Shown here in pieces: positions 60,357-64,000 of a DNA stretch of 64,000 bases. Numbering within the stretch: the stretch's first letter is position 1; each line of letters begins with the position of its first letter. This stretch comes from Athripsodes cinereus (lineage: Eukaryota > Arthropoda > Insecta > Trichoptera > Leptoceridae), in contig OX388328.1 in the NCBI GenBank assembly GCA_947579605.1, positions 11,759,684 through 11,823,683 on the forward strand. Reading direction: 5' to 3'. The notes under the pieces were generated by a model. That model saw only the letters and a program-made list of their open reading frames with translations. It was not told where the DNA came from and searched no databases. A program made the position numbers and the translations under genes.

Positions 60357-61003
60357 AAGATGGCTAGTATTATTCCTTTGCATAAATCTGGCAGCAAATC
60401 GGACGTTCGTAACTACAGACCAATTTTAATTCTATCACCTATTTCAAAAATATTTGAGGGTATGGTTCGTGAACAAATTACTTTTTTCCTGAAGCCGTAT
60501 CTTCTTGTAGAGCAGCATGGATTCATAAGTGGAAGATCGACAGTAACAAATCTGATTTTTTTTCTCAGCTATGGACAATCGTATACAGTTGGATGCCATT
60601 TATATCGGCTTTCAAAAGGCATTTGATAAAGTAGAACATCGACTTTTTTCAACTAAGGTGGATTGACTCATATATTTCTGATAGATTGATGACAGTTAAA
60701 CTTAACGGTTACTCATCTGGCAGTGTCAGTGTTACATCTGGTGTCCCTCAGGAGTCTTCTTTGGGTCCTTTACTTTTCACGATATTCATTAACAACATAA
60801 AAAAGTGCTTTGACCACTCAGAGCTTCTATTATTTGCGGACGATTTAAAAATATACTGTCAAATTCAATTATTGTTTGACTATGAAATGCTTAACGAGGA
60901 CTTGGAAAGACTACACGAGTACTGTAAAAGAAATAACTTGCACTTGAATCTGGAGAAGTGTAATCTGATCTCTTTTACCAAAAATAGAAACAAAATTCGA
61001 TAA
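60357..61003 (+). pseudogene. LINE ORF2: reverse transcriptase core, frame-shifted
   Basis: KMASIIPLHKSGSKSDVRNY and RPILILSPISKIFEGMVREQ, then VEQHGFISGRSTVTNL, then (shifted) AFDKVEHRLFSTKV, then VKLNGYSSGSVSVTSGVPQE, SSLGPLLFTIFINNI and LLLFADDLKIYC. The FADD catalytic box is at 60833-60844, preceded by GVPQESSLGPLLF. HNLHLNLEKC-type wording (NNLHLNLEKCNLISF) follows. All RT blocks 1-7 are recognisable; at least two shifts disable it. Confidence 0.85.
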
Positions 61004-61009
61004 ATTTAC

Positions 61010-61591
61010 AATATCCATAATCATGATTTAAAAGAAGTAAATAAGATTAGAGATTTAGGTGTGGTGTTTGACTCTGAGCTTCACTTTGATGATCACGTGA
61101 ACAAAATTATCGAAGAGAGCAATAAAATACTGGGATTTATTCTGAGATCTACAAAGTCATTTAGGTTATATGAATCGTATTTGTACTTGAACTTATCGTT
61201 GTTTCGCTCCAAGCTGGAGGACTGTTCCTCTGTATGGAATCCACATTTTTAAAAATATGTCGATCAAGTTGAGAGAACTCAGTCTAAATTCATTCGTTTG
61301 GTTAGGAAGAGATTGCATTATCCTGTATTTATTAAAGATTTGCCTAAATTGGAATTGTGAAGAGTTTTGCTGGATGCATGCAACCTGAGAAAAATATGCT
61401 TGTCCGAATACGTTGTGCCTAATATTTTAGATAGGATTAACTTTAGAATGCTTCCTTTAACAAGATCTTGTTTTCCGTTCTACATTAAAAAAAAAACAAA
61501 AACGATTGCAGACTCAAGAAACCCTGTTTATAGAATTTTAAAGTGCCAATTACGTCAGGTTTGTGAGAAAGGAGAGTTGAGGGTAGAATAA
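61010..61591 (+). pseudogene. LINE ORF2: C-terminal domain
   Basis: DLGVVFDSELHFDDHVNKII, KILGFILRSTKSF, LFRSKLEDCSSVWNPHF, a stop, then VERTQSKFIRLVRKRLHYPV and DACNLRKICLSEYVV, NILDRINFRM. D(L)GV.FD..L.F..H and LE..S..W.P are the usual signature after the RT thumb. Final stop at about 61589. Confidence 0.8.
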
Positions 61592-62189
61592 GATGAAATA
61601 AATATAAAAAAAAATGTATATGTTTGATAAAATGTGAAGTGTTTGGGATAGTATTAATTTTTAGACTGTTTTTTAAATTTTTAAATTTTTGATTTTTCTT
61701 TTTTAAGAGTTTTTTTGTATTGTTATTGCATACATTAGTGAAGTGTGAATGTGTTTGTGCGAATGAATGTATTAGGTATGTGTGCGAAATTGGATGAGCA
61801 GCGATTTGTAATAGGAATGGGTGATTGGATGTATTGTGAATTAATACCTATATTATGTGTAAGATTTTCTATAATTGTTTTGTGTGTTATTGCTGAAGTA
61901 TGCACTGTTTCGATGTAAGACTATTGGAATGTTTTTGTCGCTTACATGTTTATATTTATATGTCTTTCATCTGTTGTGTACCATGTAAATGAAGAAACAA
62001 ATCAGTAATTCGGTGAAAGTACCGGATACTTACCCGGTACATTGTGGAAAAAGGTACTGCAAGAAAATATTCTTTAAGAAAACCGAGGAGTTTTGGAATA
62101 TTTCAAATTCCTATACCATTTTCAAGTCAATATTCGCATTCGCATTCGCATTCGCGAATATCCAAAATCAGACATTCGTTACATCACTA

Positions 62190-62345
62190 CTCCAAATACT
62201 AGTAAGCGAAGTTAATAAAGTCATTTGGAAGTTAATAAAGTCATTTCGAAGTTAATAAAGTAACTTCGAAGTTAATTAAATAGGTACTGTGTTTTTTTTT
62301 TTCAATCTGTCTTGAAATGGACTTCCAACAAGAACCCTCAGTCAA
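62190..62345 (+). mobile_element. PLE core, right part, with start ATG
   Basis: After the duplicated CTCCAAAT: ACTAGTAAGCGAAGTTAATA, then a small tandem AAGTTAATAAAGTCATTT (three units, 62206-62275), TACTGTGTTTTTTTTTTTC and an ATG at 62317 opening MDFQQEPSVNNIE before a stop. It continues the left part at 58030-58066. Confidence 0.65.
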
Positions 62346-62399
62346 TAATATCGAATAAAAAGGCTTTTGCCATAATTAAATCAATAGTTTGTAGTAGTC

Positions 62400-62550
62400 C
62401 GTCAGTAGCATGGAGGTAGTCTCGGCCTCTTGCACATGAGGTGCGTGGTTTGTTACCAGGTGCCGGCAAACTCCCCTTTCACACCACTAGCTTTTAGCTT
62501 ACTGCAAAAGGTGTATATGGTTATAATATGTGGAATTATAACAAATGAGC
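62400..62550 (+). mobile_element. tSINE-1 copy, plus strand
   Basis: CAGTAGCATGGAGGTAGTCT, CGGCCTCTTGCACATGAGG, GTGGTTTGTTACCAGGTGCC, GGCAAACTCCCCTTTC, GCAAAAGGTGTATATGGTTA. B box mutated to GGTTTGTTACC. Same order as the reverse complement of 4690-4850. Confidence 0.7.
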
Positions 62551-62584
62551 AGATATACTCGTATATTAAAAAAATATAGGTAGT

Positions 62585-62900
62585 ATATAAAAAGGGTCAG
62601 TAACATCGAAGTGCTTAGGAGAGCCGGAGCCAAGAGAGAGCTGTTGTCGATTGTCAAAGTGAGGAAGGTCTCATATTAGGGTCACGTGCTGCGTGGAGAG
62701 AAGTACCGTCTCTTCCGCCTTATATTGGAGGGCAAGATAGAAGGAAGACGGGGAGTTGGTAGAAAGCAGATGTCCTGGCTGCGCAATATTAGAGAATGGA
62801 CCGGAATGAGGACAGTGGATGACCTGTTCAGAGCAGCACAGGACAGGAAGGTTTTCGCCGGAGTGATCGCCAACGTCGGGGGGACCTGACACAGAAAGAA
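62585..62900 (+). pseudogene. RTE-b LINE C-terminal region
   Basis: VSNIEVLRRAGAKRELLSIV, KVRKVSY, one stop, GHVLRGEKYRLFRLILEGKI, EGRRGVGRKQMSWLRNIREW, TGMRTVDDLFRAAQDRKVFA and GVIANVGGT, stop, then an AGAAAGAAGAAAAAG tail. Only one internal stop; the youngest-looking RTE-b copy here. 5'-truncated before the RT core. Confidence 0.8.
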
Positions 62901-62909
62901 GAAAAAGTA

Positions 62910-63270
62910 TATTAAAAATCTTTGCTGAATAGATGTGTAGTTGAAAATTATACGGAAATAACATTGTTATTATGTGATTAAGGCTTTAGTGGTGCTGGTA
63001 TTGGTCTGAAGAGAAGAAGAATAAAAGTAGAAATAGCACATAACTACTGATACTGCTACTTCAGGGTGTTTGAGGAGGTTCAGAGAGCTTATGGGGAGGA
63101 TTCAAAGACTTCTCTCCTCCCCCTATTACGACAAAAACTACTCGCCCGTAATACTCCACTCACTCAAACATCATATTATTATCATTTATTATTAATTCTA
63201 CTGTTATTTTTTATGTTGTATGAACTAGAAGTAAATATTTTTAACTACAATTATTACTATATCTACATGC
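62910..63270. other. Short interval without supported gene
   Basis: GAGGTTCAGAGAGCTTATGG near 63076 and AT-rich sequence; no motif in the open frame 63066-63314. Confidence 0.35.
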
Positions 63271-63271
63271 A

Positions 63272-63724
63272 TAGTGATGTGAGAAGAGAAAATTCTCTCC
63301 ATAATTTTTCTTAGTGATATTATGACCTTTCGCCCAGTAAACTTCGCAGCCAAACTGATTGATCCAAAATTTGTGGGGCTGAGTAAGGCCCAAATCAGAG
63401 GTTTTTAACACTTTTTTCCATGTACTACCTGCAATTTTTTTTTAACTTAAATATGGACATGTGGGGTGTCAAACATCAAGATTTCACATCAGTTATTAGC
63501 ACTTTTTTCTATGTAAGTAGCTAACATTTGTTTGTTTCCATAATTAATTGGTGATAAATTGTCTCAACATTTGTACATTGTTATTGATTTATTGAATAAA
63601 GTATTTATTATTATTATACTGTTAAATAAAAAATAAAAAAAATCTCGGAAAATTCGAGAAATTTACCGAGAAATTTCTCGGTTAATTTCTACAAAAATTA
63701 TTTCTTGAGAATTCCACAACACTA
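63272..63724. mobile_element. hAT-like foldback element, copy 2 (453 bp)
   Basis: TAGTGATGTGAGAAGAGAAA ... GAGAATTCCACAACACTA. The interior matches copy 1 closely (ATTATGACCTTTCGCCCAGT, CAAACTGATTGATCCAAAAT, GGACATGTGGGGTGTCAAAC) with a deletion of the first GAGAAATTTCTC cluster. The flanks ACATGCAT and ACATACAT may be a diverged 8-bp duplication. Confidence 0.75.
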
Positions 63725-63870
63725 CATACATACATACCATCACGCCAGTTCCCTCACGGGGTAGGCAGAAAGGATCGAGCGCTACTTCCTTCTTTCCTTG
63801 CACGCCTACATCTTTCGCTTCCATCACTGTCATACAATTCCTCATGCATGCTCTCCTGTTCATTATTAGT
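63722..63870 (-). pseudogene. RTE-a subfamily 3' end, minus strand
   Basis: Minus frame: NRRACMRNCMTVMEAKDVGV, QGKKEVALDPFCLPREGTG, VMVCM. Plus text CCATCACGCCAGTTCCCTCA then CGGGGTAGGCAGAAAGG is a variant of the family 3' end, also seen at 19150-19185 and 1752. ACATACATACATACC is its tail. Confidence 0.7.
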
Positions 63871-64000
63871 ATACCATCACCGCAAATCCGACAAGTGGGA
63901 CAGCCAGCGAACTCTAATCGCTTGTAATTTAAATGCAGATTGGCTTCTTCGTTTCATAAAAAAAAGATACCTACTTATTCAAGAAGGGTGACACGCCTCA
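63871..64000 (-). mobile_element. SINE-A copy running off the window end
   Basis: ACCATCACCGCAAATCCGAC, AAGTGGGACAGCCAGCGAAC, then CAAGAAGGGTGACACGCCTC at the last base. Only the 3' half is inside the window. Confidence 0.65.

Larger units (their letters stand above)
58170..61990 (+). mobile_element. Jockey/CR1-like non-LTR retrotransposon, broken
   Basis: In order: endonuclease (58361-59240), linker (59330-59970), reverse transcriptase (60357-61003), C-terminal domain (61010-61591) and a 3' untranslated region of about 400 bp rich in T/G to roughly 61990. No ORF1 is recognisable and the endonuclease lacks an in-frame ATG, so the copy is probably 5'-truncated. Two later insertions (59560-59703, 60020-60317) and several frame shifts inactivate it. 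Element borders are approximate; AGTAAT near 58172 and 62005 might be its target duplication. Confidence 0.8.
58067..62189. mobile_element. hAT-like element carrying a nested LINE
   Basis: Ends are inverted: left TAGTGATGTAACGAATATTC, right reversed TAGTGATGTAACGAATGTCT. Exact 8-bp target duplication CTCCAAAT at 58059-58066 and 62190-62197. GCGAATATTCGCAT words are repeated inside both ends. The right interior (62030-62125, reversed) matches the tandem unit of 21536-22060. Without the LINE the element would be about 0.3 kb, so it is non-autonomous. Confidence 0.8.

Overview
This window looks like intergenic or intronic DNA from an insect, most likely a lepidopteran. It is strongly AT-rich and full of TAGGTA/TACCTA runs. 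The recognisable coding remnants are the C-terminal pieces of RTE-like and Jockey/CR1-like LINEs that are common in moth and butterfly genomes. The order is an inference from sequence style, not proven. I found no intact host gene, no convincing host exon chain, no rRNA and no free-standing functional tRNA. The longest uninterrupted reading frames (about 150 codons) belong to decayed retrotransposons.

Family names used below, defined here only: SINE-A = a repeat of about 240 bp that starts GTGGAGCACCCGGTAAAG and ends CCGTGATGGTATAGTAG. RTE-a = LINE C-terminal remnants with the motif LRWFGHVERM and a (TATAG)n tail. RTE-b = remnants with GRRGVGRKQMSWLR. RTE-c = remnants with LGAKDDWQS. J3 = LINE 3' ends with GCGATAAACTCGCCC and an (AAAT)n tail. 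J3b = LINE 3' ends with TGCCGTA and an (AAATA)n tail. tSINE-1, -2 and -3 = three tRNA-derived SINE families. PLE = Penelope-like long-terminal-repeat (pLTR) remnants that carry hammerhead-ribozyme-like hairpins. DNA-T = a non-autonomous repeat whose ends read TTCCATAACTCAACAAGTAG.

Layout. 1-5 kb: RTE fragments, SINE-A pieces and a pogo/Tigger-like element (3438-4313) that was split by a later LINE fragment. 5.5-6.4 kb: a degenerate minisatellite. 7.6-12.1 kb: RTE fragments, a PLE head and two foldback repeats. 13.9-14.3 kb: a 0.48-kb repeat whose inverted twin lies at 41.0-41.5 kb. 15.4-22.4 kb: PLE inverted repeats nested in SINE-A, tRNA-derived SINEs and a tandem element. 22.9-29.1 kb: RTE-a copies (best at 28.4-29.1 kb), a TA-flanked element (26040-26909) and a tRNA-SINE palindrome. 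31.1-32.0 kb: a transposon with 33-bp inverted ends and a broken protein I cannot assign. 34.8-35.5 kb: a 304-bp tandem duplication. 37-43 kb: DNA-T, SINE-A and a TTAA-flanked element inside SINE-A. 48.6-49.2 kb: a large palindrome. 50.5-51.1 kb: a CpG-rich insertion. 57-62.3 kb: a clear nest in which a PLE head was split by a hAT-like element (8-bp target duplication), which was split by a Jockey/CR1-like LINE, itself split by a SINE-like repeat and another LINE tail.

Two themes tie the repeats together. First, SINE-A and the RTE-a LINE share their 3' ends, which suggests the SINE is copied by the LINE's reverse transcriptase. Second, at least ten PLE remnants in several sequence families keep one layout: helix I, a CTGATGA or TTGANAA box, stem II, GAAA and a self-complementary helix III. 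Many sit in inverted pairs and next to the same start peptide (MDFHQVPSV). This is the most interesting signal in the window.
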